DNA from: an uncultured Olsenella sp.
GTDB taxonomy: Bacteria; Actinomycetota; Coriobacteriia; Coriobacteriales; Atopobiaceae
DNA length: 61,772 nt
Assembly: GCA_900540955.1 (NCBI GenBank)
Contig: UQIF01000011.1
Coordinates: 1 to 61,772 of the forward strand
Direction: 5' to 3'
Shown here: one piece after another, positions 37,696 to 46,900 of the stretch
Layout: every line of letters starts with the position of its first letter
How positions within the stretch are numbered: position 1 is the stretch's first letter
Notes under the pieces: generated by a model
Told to the model about the DNA's origin: nothing
Databases searched by the model: none
The model's input: the letters and a program-made list of their open reading frames with translations, nothing else
Made by a program: the position numbers and the translations under genes

Positions 37696-38372
37696 TGGCC
37701 GCGCCGATCGTCGTGGTCGACTACCACAAGGGCAACCTCCTCTCCGTCGTCCGCGGCCTTTCCGAGGTCGGGGGAGAGGCGAGCGTCTCGGACGACCCGG
37801 CAGCCATCGCGGGCGCCTCGGGCATCGTGCTGCCCGGCGTGGGCAGCTTCGAGGACGCCATGTCGTACATGAACGAGTCCGGCCAGGCCGACGCGGTTCG
37901 CGAGGCCGTGGGCCGCGGCGTGCCGTTCCTCGGCATCTGCCTGGGCCTGCAGCTGCTCTTTGAGCGCGGGGACGAGCGCACCGACGGCAAGCTTCACGGC
38001 GCGTCCGACCCCGAGCGCTGGGTCGACGGCCTGGGCGTGCTGCGCGGCAGCGCCACGCGCCTGCGCTCCGGACGCCTCAAGGTGCCGCACGTCGGCTGGG
38101 ACCAGATTCACCTGACCGCCCACGGCCAGGCGTGCCCGCTCTTTCACGGCGTGCCCGAGGGCGCGAACGTCTACTTCACCCACAGCTACGCTCTCGACGA
38201 CGACGTCGAGGACGCGGTTGTGGCCACACGCACCCATTACGTGCGCAGCTTCGCCTCGTCGGTGTGGAGCGAGAACATCTACGGCGTCCAGTTCCACCCC
38301 GAGAAGAGCTCGGCGACCGGCCTTCGTATCCTCACCAACTTCGTCGACATCGTGAGGGGTGGGGCAAGGTGA
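37695..38372 (+). CDS. hisH: Imidazole glycerol phosphate synthase, glutaminase subunit
   Basis: A 225-residue class I glutamine amidotransferase. The nucleophile is in PFLGICLGLQLLFERG, with the His-Glu pair in YGVQFHPEKSSATGLRIL. It provides ammonia to HisF. The start ATG overlaps the hisB stop by one base (TAATG). Confidence 0.97.
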   Translation: MAAPIVVVDYHKGNLLSVVRGLSEVGGEASVSDDPAAIAGASGIVLPGVGSFEDAMSYMNESGQADAVREAVGRGVPFLGICLGLQLLFERGDERTDGKLHGASDPERWVDGLGVLRGSATRLRSGRLKVPHVGWDQIHLTAHGQACPLFHGVPEGANVYFTHSYALDDDVEDAVVATRTHYVRSFASSVWSENIYGVQFHPEKSSATGLRILTNFVDIVRGGAR

Positions 38373-39106
38373 TCCTCTTTCCCGCGATCGACCTGGTAGG
38401 CGGCAAGGTCGTGCGCCTGCAGCGCGGTGACCGCTCGCGCATGGACGTCTACTCCGACGATCCCGCCGCCGTTGCGCGCGACTTCGCGCAGCGCGGCGCC
38501 GAGTGGATCCACGTGGTCGATCTCTCCGCGACGTTCGAGGAGGACGAGGAGGCCCGCGCCGCCAACGCGGCCGCCATCCGCGCCGTCTGTGCGACGCCGG
38601 GCATCAAGGTCGACTGCGGCGGAGGCGTCCGCTCCATCGAGGCCGTCGCGCGCCTGGCCGACCTCGGCGTGCGACGCATAGCCATCGGCACGGCGCTCGT
38701 CCGCGACCCGGCCTTCGCCGAGCGGGCGGCTGCCGAGTACGGCGAGCAGGTCGTGGCCGACGTCGCCGCGAAGGACGGCGTCGTCAAGGTCAACGGCTGG
38801 CGGGAGGGTGCCGGCCTCGCGGTCGACGAGCTCCTGCCGCGCCTCGCGGGCCTGGGGTTCGCCCACCTCGTGTTTACCGACATCAACCGCGACGGCATGC
38901 AGACGGGCATCGACGTCGACGCCTACCGCCGCGTGGCAGAGCTCTTTGGCGCGCCCGTGGTCGCGAGCGGCGGCATTACCTCGACCGACGACCTGCGCGC
39001 ACTTGCGGGCGCAGGCCCCGATGTGATCGAGGGCGCCATCACCGGCCGCGCGCTCTACGAGGGCAACTTCACGCTGGAGGAGGCCCTTGCGGCAGCGAGG
39101 CCCTAG
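38369..39106 (+). CDS. hisA: Phosphoribosylformimino-5-aminoimidazole carboxamide ribotide isomerase
   Basis: A 245-residue TIM barrel with MILFPAIDLVGGKVVRLQRGD, the catalytic Asp in PAIDL, DCGGGVRSIEAV, VFTDINRDGMQTG with the second Asp, and ASGGITSTDDLRAL. The GTG start overlaps hisH by 4 bases (GTGA). In some actinobacteria this gene also serves tryptophan synthesis (priA); no evidence for that here. Confidence 0.95.
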   Translation: MILFPAIDLVGGKVVRLQRGDRSRMDVYSDDPAAVARDFAQRGAEWIHVVDLSATFEEDEEARAANAAAIRAVCATPGIKVDCGGGVRSIEAVARLADLGVRRIAIGTALVRDPAFAERAAAEYGEQVVADVAAKDGVVKVNGWREGAGLAVDELLPRLAGLGFAHLVFTDINRDGMQTGIDVDAYRRVAELFGAPVVASGGITSTDDLRALAGAGPDVIEGAITGRALYEGNFTLEEALAAARP

Positions 39107-39180
39107 CTCGCCGCGTCTGCCCATCTGGCAAGAAACCCGCCGAAAGCGCCGAACACAAACCGAGCAGGAGGAGTCCCCCA

Positions 39181-39948
<768 letters not shown>

Positions 39949-39991
39949 GGCCGGCTGCTCGTCGCCCTTCTTGCCCTTCTTTTCAAATCAA

Positions 39992-40059
39992 CTAACTCCC
40001 ACACAGCGGACGCATCCGGGTGGTTTTCGGCCCAGATGCGTCCGCTGTATGGGAGTTAG
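39992..40059. terminator. Strong hairpin after the his operon
   Basis: Arms of about 24 bases, CTAACTCCC..AGCGGACGCATC (39992-40015) and GATGCGTCCGCT..GGGAGTTAG (40035-40059), pair with one or two mismatches around a 19-base loop containing TTTT. No T run follows, so it may be another palindromic repeat used as a terminator. Confidence 0.75.
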
Positions 40060-40169
40060 CGCTACTTTGTACGAATTGCTGCCCGCCTGAAACAAATCCG
40101 TTCTTCAGCGCGTATCTAGTGCGAGGGCCCCTAAACAACGTGCATACGACAAAGAGGAAAGGAGGGATC

Positions 40170-40646
40170 GTGCTCGAGCCGGAATTCCGAAAAGCGGTTG
40201 CCGCGAACCGCGACCTGGTGTTTCGCGTGGCGTACACCTACCTGCGCGACGCCGCCGACGCGGACGATGTGGCACAGGACGTTTTTGTAAAGCTTCTCAG
40301 GCGAGACGAGCCTTTCGATGGGGATGAGCACCTTAAAAACTGGCTTATCCGAGTGACCATCAACGAATGTAAGTCGCTGTTTCGCCGGCCGTGGCGACGC
40401 GTGGAGGACATTGCCTCATACGTCGATTCGCTGCAGGTGCCTAATGCCGAGTCCAGGAGCCTCCTCGTCGAGGTCATGCGGCTTCCCGAGAAGTACCGCG
40501 TGCCCATCGTGCTCTTTTATTACCTTGAGTTGCCCACCCAACAGATAGCCGATTACCTGTGCGTCCCGGCGGCGACGGTTCGAACGAGGCTTGCTCGTGG
40601 ACGTGCGAAGCTGAGGAAACTTCTGGAGGGAGAGGACTATGAATAA
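40170..40646 (+). CDS. ECF-type RNA polymerase sigma factor
   Basis: A 158-residue sigma-70 family protein. Region 2 is FRVAYTYLRDAADADDVAQDVFVKLLRR and region 4 is LPEKYRVPIVLFYYLELPTQQIADYLCVPAATVRTRLARGRAKLRKLL. No other region is present, so it is an extracytoplasmic-function sigma factor. The GTG start follows AAAGGAGGGATC closely. It overlaps the next gene, its probable anti-sigma factor, by 8 bases. Confidence 0.93.
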   Translation: MLEPEFRKAVAANRDLVFRVAYTYLRDAADADDVAQDVFVKLLRRDEPFDGDEHLKNWLIRVTINECKSLFRRPWRRVEDIASYVDSLQVPNAESRSLLVEVMRLPEKYRVPIVLFYYLELPTQQIADYLCVPAATVRTRLARGRAKLRKLLEGEDYE

Positions 40647-41727
40647 CGACCAGCTCAAAGCTGCTTTTGACGCAATGCATGCCGACGACGAGCTCGCTGA
40701 CCGCGCGCTTTCCCGCGCATCTGGTGAAAAGAAGCCCCGCCGTCGTGGTGCGGCCAAGCCCCTCACTGCGGTTGTTGCCGGCTGCGTCGCGGCTGTTCTG
40801 GCCACCGGCGGAGTCGCCTACGCGGTGGTCAATTCCGATTTCTTTGCGCAAGCATGGGGGAACCACGGGCAAGGGAGGACACAGACCTGGTCCTTCTTGG
40901 GCGACGACGGCTCCACGATTTCGTACAAACGCGACTTCGGCGACGGAGCGGCGCCGGTTGAGCTCTCGGAAGCGGTGGAGCATGTCGGGCTTTCCGTTGA
41001 GGGAAACGGCTATACGCTGGAGCTTGGCGATATTGCGGTCGACGAGAACGGCTGCGGATCCGTGACCTTCACGCTTTCGAACCCGAACGGCGTGGCGCTC
41101 TACGAGCCTGCCGCGGAAGTAGGCGAACTCGTGCTTTCGGGTGCCGAGGGCGAGCAAACCCTCGACCTTATTACCCTTCGCTTTGGTGACGGGGACGACG
41201 AGGCCGCTTGGTCATTCGCGGACACCCGGGAGATGATCGAAAAGGAATCTTCGACCAAAACCGAGATCCATGGAACGATGTACTTTGCGGGATTTGGCGG
41301 CGAAGCCGACCTGGAAAAAGGGCTGACTTGGGTGCTCAACTGGCATGAGGGCGAAGGCGATAGCGCTGAGCAATGCACGGCGCAGACTCGGCGGTTCAAC
41401 CCTAGCAAACGCGTCGCCTCGAAAACCTTTACCTCCTCCGACGGCGTTGAGGCGAAGGTGAGCCCGTTTTCGGTGCAGATCTCGGCTGATCCCGTGATGA
41501 GCGATAGCATTCGGAAAGTCAGCCTCGTGCTTAAGGACGGCACGGAGCAGGTCATTAAAGACGACGGCGTGGCGAACAATTACTTCGGTCTGGGAAGCGA
41601 CGAAGGCGTTACCTGGGTCTCGACGCAGCTGATCGACTCCGATTCGATCGAGAGTGTTCATGTAGAGCGGCGCGTACTCGACGATAACGGCGGTGAGCCG
41701 CAGCTCCTGAGCATCACGCTGGAGTAG
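40639..41727 (+). CDS. Probable membrane anti-sigma factor
   Basis: A 362-residue protein with a short cytoplasmic N-terminus (MNNDQLKAAFDAMHADDELADRAL), which resembles the sigma-binding helix of DUF4179-type anti-sigma factors, one membrane span (LTAVVAGCVAAVLATGGVAYAVV, about residues 42-64), and a 295-residue extracytoplasmic domain rich in beta structure. The outside domain has no motif that I can name; it should sense the signal. Overlap with the sigma gene and the topology carry the assignment. Confidence 0.8.
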   Translation: MNNDQLKAAFDAMHADDELADRALSRASGEKKPRRRGAAKPLTAVVAGCVAAVLATGGVAYAVVNSDFFAQAWGNHGQGRTQTWSFLGDDGSTISYKRDFGDGAAPVELSEAVEHVGLSVEGNGYTLELGDIAVDENGCGSVTFTLSNPNGVALYEPAAEVGELVLSGAEGEQTLDLITLRFGDGDDEAAWSFADTREMIEKESSTKTEIHGTMYFAGFGGEADLEKGLTWVLNWHEGEGDSAEQCTAQTRRFNPSKRVASKTFTSSDGVEAKVSPFSVQISADPVMSDSIRKVSLVLKDGTEQVIKDDGVANNYFGLGSDEGVTWVSTQLIDSDSIESVHVERRVLDDNGGEPQLLSITLE

Positions 41728-41733
41728 GCGACT

Positions 41734-41952
41734 GCTAAGAAAGCGCGACGTCTGGGCGTCCGGCACCGCTTCTGCTAAGAAATGCTGACGTCTGGGCGTG
41801 GACACGTTCTTCTTGCTAAACAAATGCCACCTCTGGGCTTTGCATTGCCCAGAGGTGGCCTTTTCTTAGCGTACTAACTCCTCATGTGCCCAGAGGTCGG
41901 CGTTTCTTAACGCGTTGCCCATCCTGCTGCCCAGAGGTCGCGGTTTCTTAGC
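41734..41952. repeat. Symmetric array of six 25-base repeats, three forward and three inverted
   Basis: Forward copies start at 41734, 41774 and 41815; inverted copies occupy 41846-41870, 41887-41911 and 41928-41952. The unit opens GCTAAGAAA, has three to four variable bases, and closes GACCTCTGGGC(A/G). Within each half the period is 40-41 bases with 15-16-base unrelated spacers; the two innermost copies are 6 bases apart and form a perfect 13-base hairpin (GCCACCTCTGGGC). The array fills the gap between the anti-sigma gene and the convergent membrane-protein gene. The central hairpin could terminate both. Confidence 0.9.
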
Positions 41953-41975
41953 AAGAAGGATGCTCGCCGCTCGCG

Positions 41976-42377
41976 CTACCTGCGCTCCTCGAGCTCCTTT
42001 TGGACCTTGCCGTCGTACACGGCGGCGCCGAGGCCGTCCGCAGCGGTGATCGCCGAGACTGCGAGCACGGCTGCGTTGCCGGCGAAGACCGCGGCCACGA
42101 CGCCAAGGACCACGGCGAGGATGCAGAGCACGCGGTGACTGCCGAGCGCGCTCGGGCGGTTAGCGCCGCGGATGCCCATGACGGACGCGGCGACGGAGAG
42201 CGCGCCGAGGGCAAGCGCCGCGGGCAGGTCGAGGTAGGGGCGCATCGCGTCGAGCTGGCCCTGCCCCGCGGCGGCCTGCCCGCCGACTTTCGCGACGACG
42301 GCAAGGATGATGACGACGATGGACAAGGCGAACTGGAGGAGGCTCAAGATTTTGAGCATCTTGCGGTTGCTGGACAT
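41976..42377 (-). CDS. Small membrane protein of unknown function
   Basis: A 133-residue protein with four hydrophobic segments (about residues 10-30, 50-70, 80-98 and 100-115) and a basic N-terminus and tail (KVQKELEERR). It has no recognised family. The start follows GAAAGCAGGCGCC. It lies alone on the minus strand beside the repeat array. Confidence 0.7.
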   Translation of the reverse strand: MSSNRKMLKILSLLQFALSIVVIILAVVAKVGGQAAAGQGQLDAMRPYLDLPAALALGALSVAASVMGIRGANRPSALGSHRVLCILAVVLGVVAAVFAGNAAVLAVSAITAADGLGAAVYDGKVQKELEERR

Positions 42378-42474
42378 GGCGCCTGCTTTCTGTGGGTGAC
42401 GTTGTTGCTGCTAGCGGACAGTATACCCGCCGTTCGGGCCCGACGGCGTTCTTGTCCCGCGCCCGTGGCATACT

Positions 42475-42504
42475 CAAACAGACGTTTGTGAGAACATATG
42501 TGCG
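42475..42504 (+). promoter_or_regulatory. Two tandem LexA-like boxes
   Basis: CAAACAGACGTTTG (42475-42488) is a perfect inverted repeat CAAAC-N4-GTTTG, and AGAACATATGTGCG (42491-42504) matches the Gram-positive LexA box CGAACATATGTTCG at 12 of 14 positions. They lie 49-65 bases upstream of the small gene at 42553. Confidence 0.5.
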
Positions 42505-42552
42505 TTAATGGGTCGACGGGGCAAGAAGGGCGAGGGGAGGCGAGGCGGCCGA

Positions 42553-42831
42553 ATGTCACAAGGGCTCGAAAAGCGCTCACGGCGCTATGTTCGTGTGCGC
42601 TGCGAGATCGACGCGGACGGCAGCCTCACCCCGATCGCCGTGCTGTGGCGCCCCGGCCGCGCCTACGAGATTACCAAGGTGAGCTGCCGCGAGAGCTGGC
42701 CGTGCCTGGGCACCGGCCGCGGCACCCGCTTTACCGTGTGGTTTGGCGGCTACCAGACGTACCTGTGGTGGGATACGAACCGCTGGTACGTGATGAGCCG
42801 TCCGCCAAAGGTGGCGATGTCATGCTCTTAG
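42553..42831 (+). CDS. Small conserved protein, possibly SOS-linked
   Basis: A 92-residue protein (KRSRRYVRVRCEIDADGSLTPIAVLW, then YEITKV, then GTRFTVWFGGYQTYLWWDTNRWYV). The layout, an RY(V)xVxxxxDxxGxxxPxxixW opening and a (Y/W)xVxxxgxxxyLwxdxxxWyv ending, recalls small proteins often encoded beside DNA polymerase IV or V genes in Firmicutes and Actinobacteria. No polymerase gene is in the window. An earlier in-frame ATG at 42508 exists; 42553 was preferred because the first 15 residues are low-complexity GRRGKKGEGRRGG. Confidence 0.6.
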   Translation: MSQGLEKRSRRYVRVRCEIDADGSLTPIAVLWRPGRAYEITKVSCRESWPCLGTGRGTRFTVWFGGYQTYLWWDTNRWYVMSRPPKVAMSCS

Positions 42832-42879
42832 ACGGATGGCTTGCGGGCAATGGATACCTTGCAGTCGGCTAATTGCTCG

Positions 42880-43608
42880 CTAGGAGAAATCGCACTCGTC
42901 TTCTGTGCCGACAAGCTCGGCCCATCGGGCGGACAGGAGCTGTGCGTACAGGTTGTGCTGAAGCCCGTAGCAGCCGAGGGAATAGCCATCGTTGATCTCG
43001 ACGAGCAGCGTGCGGCCGTCGCGGGTCACGCCGAAATCGGCAGCGTAACCGGCGGGGGCGCCGACGAAGTTCTTGACGGCGCTCTCGATTACGGCGGCGT
43101 CGAAGCTCTTCTTCCAATCGCCTTTGTAGGGGCGTACGTCGAGGATCTGCCCGTACCTCACAAAGCAACGCCATTCTGCGGCGAAGTCGACGACTTCACT
43201 GCAGGTGACCGGAAGATCGCGGCCGAACATCCCGAGGCCAGCGAGGTCCCGGTCGCTCGACACGACCTTGCCGGTGAGCCGTTTATTCTCGGCCGATTTG
43301 ACGAACACGGGCCATAGGCTGCGGTCGGACGCGACCTCGTCCACGGTTGCCGACCACACTTTTCTGCCCATGTAAGGTTGCAGCTCAGCGGGATAATCGA
43401 GCTCCTCTATCGTCACGCCATGCCTGACGAGCGCGTTTCTTACCGGGCCGAGCCCGCCGACAACCACGTCTTCGCGCGAAGAGTCTGCCAGCTCTTCCAT
43501 GGTGCGGTAGAGAACGCACTCGAAGCCCATTTCCCGGAACCCGAGAAGGGCGGTGTAGAAGTTGATGTTGCCGGGCATGTTGCCCTCTGCTTGAATGAAC
43601 GGTTGCAC
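42880..43608 (-). CDS. ATP-grasp domain protein (R2K/DUF4343 type)
   Basis: A 242-residue protein. The ATP-grasp features are VFVKSAENKRLTGKVVSSDRDL, FAAEWRCFVRYGQILDVRPYKGDW and GVTRDGRTLLVEINDGYSLGCYGL, as in the R2K clade of ATP-grasp enzymes implicated in peptide ligation and phage/host conflict. The GTG at 43608 was chosen because GGAGAG lies upstream and QPFIQAEGNMPGNINFY begins the fold. Substrate unknown. It is divergent from the cobalamin-locus leader. Confidence 0.75.
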   Translation of the reverse strand: MQPFIQAEGNMPGNINFYTALLGFREMGFECVLYRTMEELADSSREDVVVGGLGPVRNALVRHGVTIEELDYPAELQPYMGRKVWSATVDEVASDRSLWPVFVKSAENKRLTGKVVSSDRDLAGLGMFGRDLPVTCSEVVDFAAEWRCFVRYGQILDVRPYKGDWKKSFDAAVIESAVKNFVGAPAGYAADFGVTRDGRTLLVEINDGYSLGCYGLQHNLYAQLLSARWAELVGTEDECDFS

Positions 43609-43773
43609 GGCGTACTCTCCGGTTCGGGTGTCTGGTGGTTCTCGCAATAGAGTATCGCTGTCTGGTCTTGAGCCTCGAGGTCTATTTCGAGCAGACAAAA
43701 GCGGTGTCGCGTTAACACTCCGTGCGTCAGCTGAGCTGCTAAACTGTGTTCCATCTGAATAACTGAGGGCACG

Positions 43774-43963
43774 GTTCGAACAGCTGCTACGCCTAGTAGA
43801 GAAAAAAGGATTCCGGTTCAACTCCGGATCAGTTGAATGACTGTGTTCAAGGCTCGCCTGCTCGCGGCAGCGCGCGTCTGCGCGTTGCGAGGGACGAATG
43901 GTGGGGGCGCACCCTGCCGATCCTACCTGCCCTCCCGGACCCCGAAAGGGGAGGAGGCGGGGT
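43774..43963 (+). promoter_or_regulatory. Cobalamin riboswitch-like leader
   Basis: Bases 43807-43844 align without gaps to the conserved cobalamin-riboswitch core (GGGAA-CCGG-..-CCGGA..-ACTGT): GGATTCCGGTTCAA, then CTCCGGATCAG, then ATGACTGT. It is preceded by an A-rich run and followed, near 43917-43931, by CGATCCTACCTGCC, whose ACCTGCC end matches the B12 box. Directly after, CCTCC..CCCC-GAAA-GGGG..GGAGG (43931-43957) forms a hairpin that buries the ribosome binding site of the next gene, an expected translation-off platform. The P-stem bases around 43832-43839 depart from consensus, so it is a variant or partly worn element. Confidence 0.7.
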
Positions 43964-43965
43964 AT

Positions 43966-46900
43966 ATGAAACCCAAAAAACCGCTGACAGAGCGCGTGCT
44001 CGCGCTGCTGCTCGCGCTCGTGACGGCGACGGCTCTCGTGCCGGCGCCCGCGCTTGCCGAGGCGGTCGACGAGCTTGCGGCGACGCCGCAGGCCGAGGCC
44101 GCTTCCGAGGAGCAGCCTGCCGAGGATGCGCCCGCGGCTGACGTCGCAGCGGCCGACGCCGAGCAGGAGCCTGCGGCCGGCGAGGAGCCGGCAGAGAAGG
44201 TCGCGCCCGAAGCCGACGCCGCTGCCGAGCAGCCTGCGGCCGTCGCGCCCACTGTGGTTACCGCCACGGGAAAGGCCGATGCCCCCGCAGTCGCCTCTGC
44301 TGACGAGCTGACCTCCGAGGCCAAGGTCTATATCCAGGACTCCAAGGATAAAGACAACTCCTATTCCACGAAGTCGGGCGCGCTCAACGCGGGCGATACG
44401 CTTTGGGCAAATATGTACGACGAGGACGAGGATGATCTCTACGGTTCTTCCTACTCCGTTGCCAATCCCGGCGCCTGGACTTACACCTGGCTCGCCGGCA
44501 CGACCAGGGCCAGCAGCAATGTCGCCGACTACGCCGAGGTCGTAGGCCACGAGCAGTCGCTCACCGTCACCGCCGCGATGGAAGGCAAATACTTCATCTG
44601 CAAGGTAACGGTTGATGGCAAGGACTACTATGGTCCGTCCGTTTCTTCCGGCTCGGGCATCAATGCCAACTACATTCCTGGCCCCGTGCTTGGTGCCGGT
44701 CAGATGGAGCTTAACAACGTCAAGCTGAGTAGTGACGCGCCGAGCATAGGCGACACCCTTACGGCGACTCCGTATGTAAGCTATTATCAGCAGGCCCCTG
44801 CCGACGCCAAGGTCACCTACACCTGGTCCGCATCTACCTCGCAGTACTCGGGCTTTACCAAGATCGAGGGCGAGACGGGTGCTTCCCTCACGGTAACCGA
44901 TGACCTCGAGGGCAAGTACGTCAAGGTCGAGGCTACGGCTGGCGTCAACACGGTGAGCAAGACCACCTCCAACAAGGTCAAACAGGCCGGTGCGGTGGAC
45001 ATCTACGCGGTCTCGCTTATCAATCCCAAGACCAACAACTCCGTGTTCGCGGTTGGCGATACTGCCCAGGCTCGCGCCAAGGAGAAGGGCGCCTCGACGT
45101 TTATCGACGCGGATAAACTCAACTTCCAGTGGCAGAGCTCTGATACCAAGAACGGCGCGTATACCGATATCGCGGGCGCTACGGGTGAGACCCTCGAGCT
45201 TACCGACGCTTTGGGCGGCAAGTACCTCAAGTGCAAGGTGTCTTCGAAGATCGGCTCCTCGAGCAAGACCAACTCGACGGGCGCTCTCGTTGCTGCTGCC
45301 GGTTCAGTTAATGTCACGAGCGTGACTATGAGCCCGACTTCGGGCAAAGTCGAGGTTGGTTCCACGATTACGGCGACCGCCAAGGCGGGCTCCACCGACG
45401 TTACCACCGATTCGCATGTTACGTGGCAGTGGTATAAGGGCACCTCGAACTACGCGAGCTCGTGCAACACGCCTATCGAGGGTGAGACCGGCAGCACCCT
45501 GACGGTGAGCGCCGCCCTCAAGGGCTACTACGTTGTGGTCAAGGCCAACGGTGGCTATGGCGAGCAGAAGCCGTACTATGCGGCGGGTCCTGTCTCCGTC
45601 GCTGGCCAAGTTGAGCTTTACGACGTGCAGTTCGAGGGTTCTCCTGCCACCAACGGCGTACATGTGGGCGATACGCTCAAGGCTAAGGTTCGCAAAAAGG
45701 AAGGCTCGAACTACAGCTATATCGGACGTACCGACAATGTGACCTATCAGTGGCAGTATGCAAATACCAGCTCGAGCTATGACTCCGCCTATACCGATAT
45801 CCCCGGTGCCACCGAAGCGACCTATACCGTTGACGCTGCCTATGCCGGCAAGTATCTGCGCGTGAAGGTGACGAGCGAAAATACCGTTTTCAGCACGCAG
45901 AAGAAGAGCTCGTACAGCGGTACGCAGTTCGTAGCTCCGCTCGGCCCCGTGACGCTTAAGGGTCAGTACAAGCTGGCAGGCATTGAGCTTGCCGATAAGA
46001 ACGTTACGCTGAGCGTGGGTTCAAAGATCACGCCGAGTGTGCAGGTGCCGGGCAGCTGGTCGGGCTCGACGAAGGACGTGCCCGACGATGCCGAGCTCAC
46101 CATGGCGTGGTATGCCAAGGGCGAGGGCGATACCGATTGGACCGAGCTTACCGACGGCATCGATACGACTGATGGCAGCCTGACTATTTCGGACGCGCTT
46201 GTTGGCAAGCGCATCAAAGTTACGGCGAGCGCCCTCGACAACACCGTTGAGTGGGTTTCGCCCGATAGCGTTACCGCAGCGGGGGAGTATAACCTGCTGC
46301 GCGTGACCACTACGCCGCAGATCAATAGCGATTCGACCCATCTCGTCTCGGGCGATAGCGTTAAGGCGACGGCGCAGGCTAAGCGCGCCGACGGTTCGGC
46401 CACCAACGGTATCGACGTCACCGACCGGGCGACTGTTGCCTGGTATGCGGCCGACGACGCGAAGGCTCCGGCGGCCGACTGGACGCTTCTGTCCGATATG
46501 TCGGGTGCCACGGCAACGGTTTCGGCTTCTGCCGCGGGTAAGTATCTGAAGGCTGTCGCCACGAGCGGTAGCTCTACGGTCGAGCTTGTCTCTGCCAATC
46601 CCGTGATCGCCGCAGGCTCGCTTGAGGCCGCAGCCCAAAAGCTCAACGATGCCAATAAGCAGATTGCTGTTGATTACAGCGCCAAGGGCGGCAACGTCAA
46701 CGATGTTCTGAAGGCGCAGCTTGCCGATCTGGGATTTACCGATATCGACGTCAAGGTCTCTGAGGGCGGCGTTACCTTTAAGGCCGGGGACGCCAAGGCT
46801 ACGGTCGGCATCTCCGACGCCCAGGACGAGACCAATGGCGATGTGACGTTCTTCTACATCGATTCCAACGATTACAACGGCTACAACATCGACGGCCTAC

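Noticed and set aside
39106..39180. hisI or hisE fragment between hisA and hisF
   Set aside because: The 74-base gap contains only leader sequence and the hisF ribosome binding site.
41734..41952. CRISPR array
   Set aside because: The 25-base units are regularly spaced, but spacers are only 15-16 bases, the right half is inverted, units vary, and there are no cas genes in the window.
43837..43965. N-terminal extension of the giant surface protein from the ATG at 43837
   Set aside because: It would place 43 arginine- and alanine-rich residues before a perfect signal peptide and would translate the riboswitch-like leader; the ATG at 43966 has the ribosome binding site.
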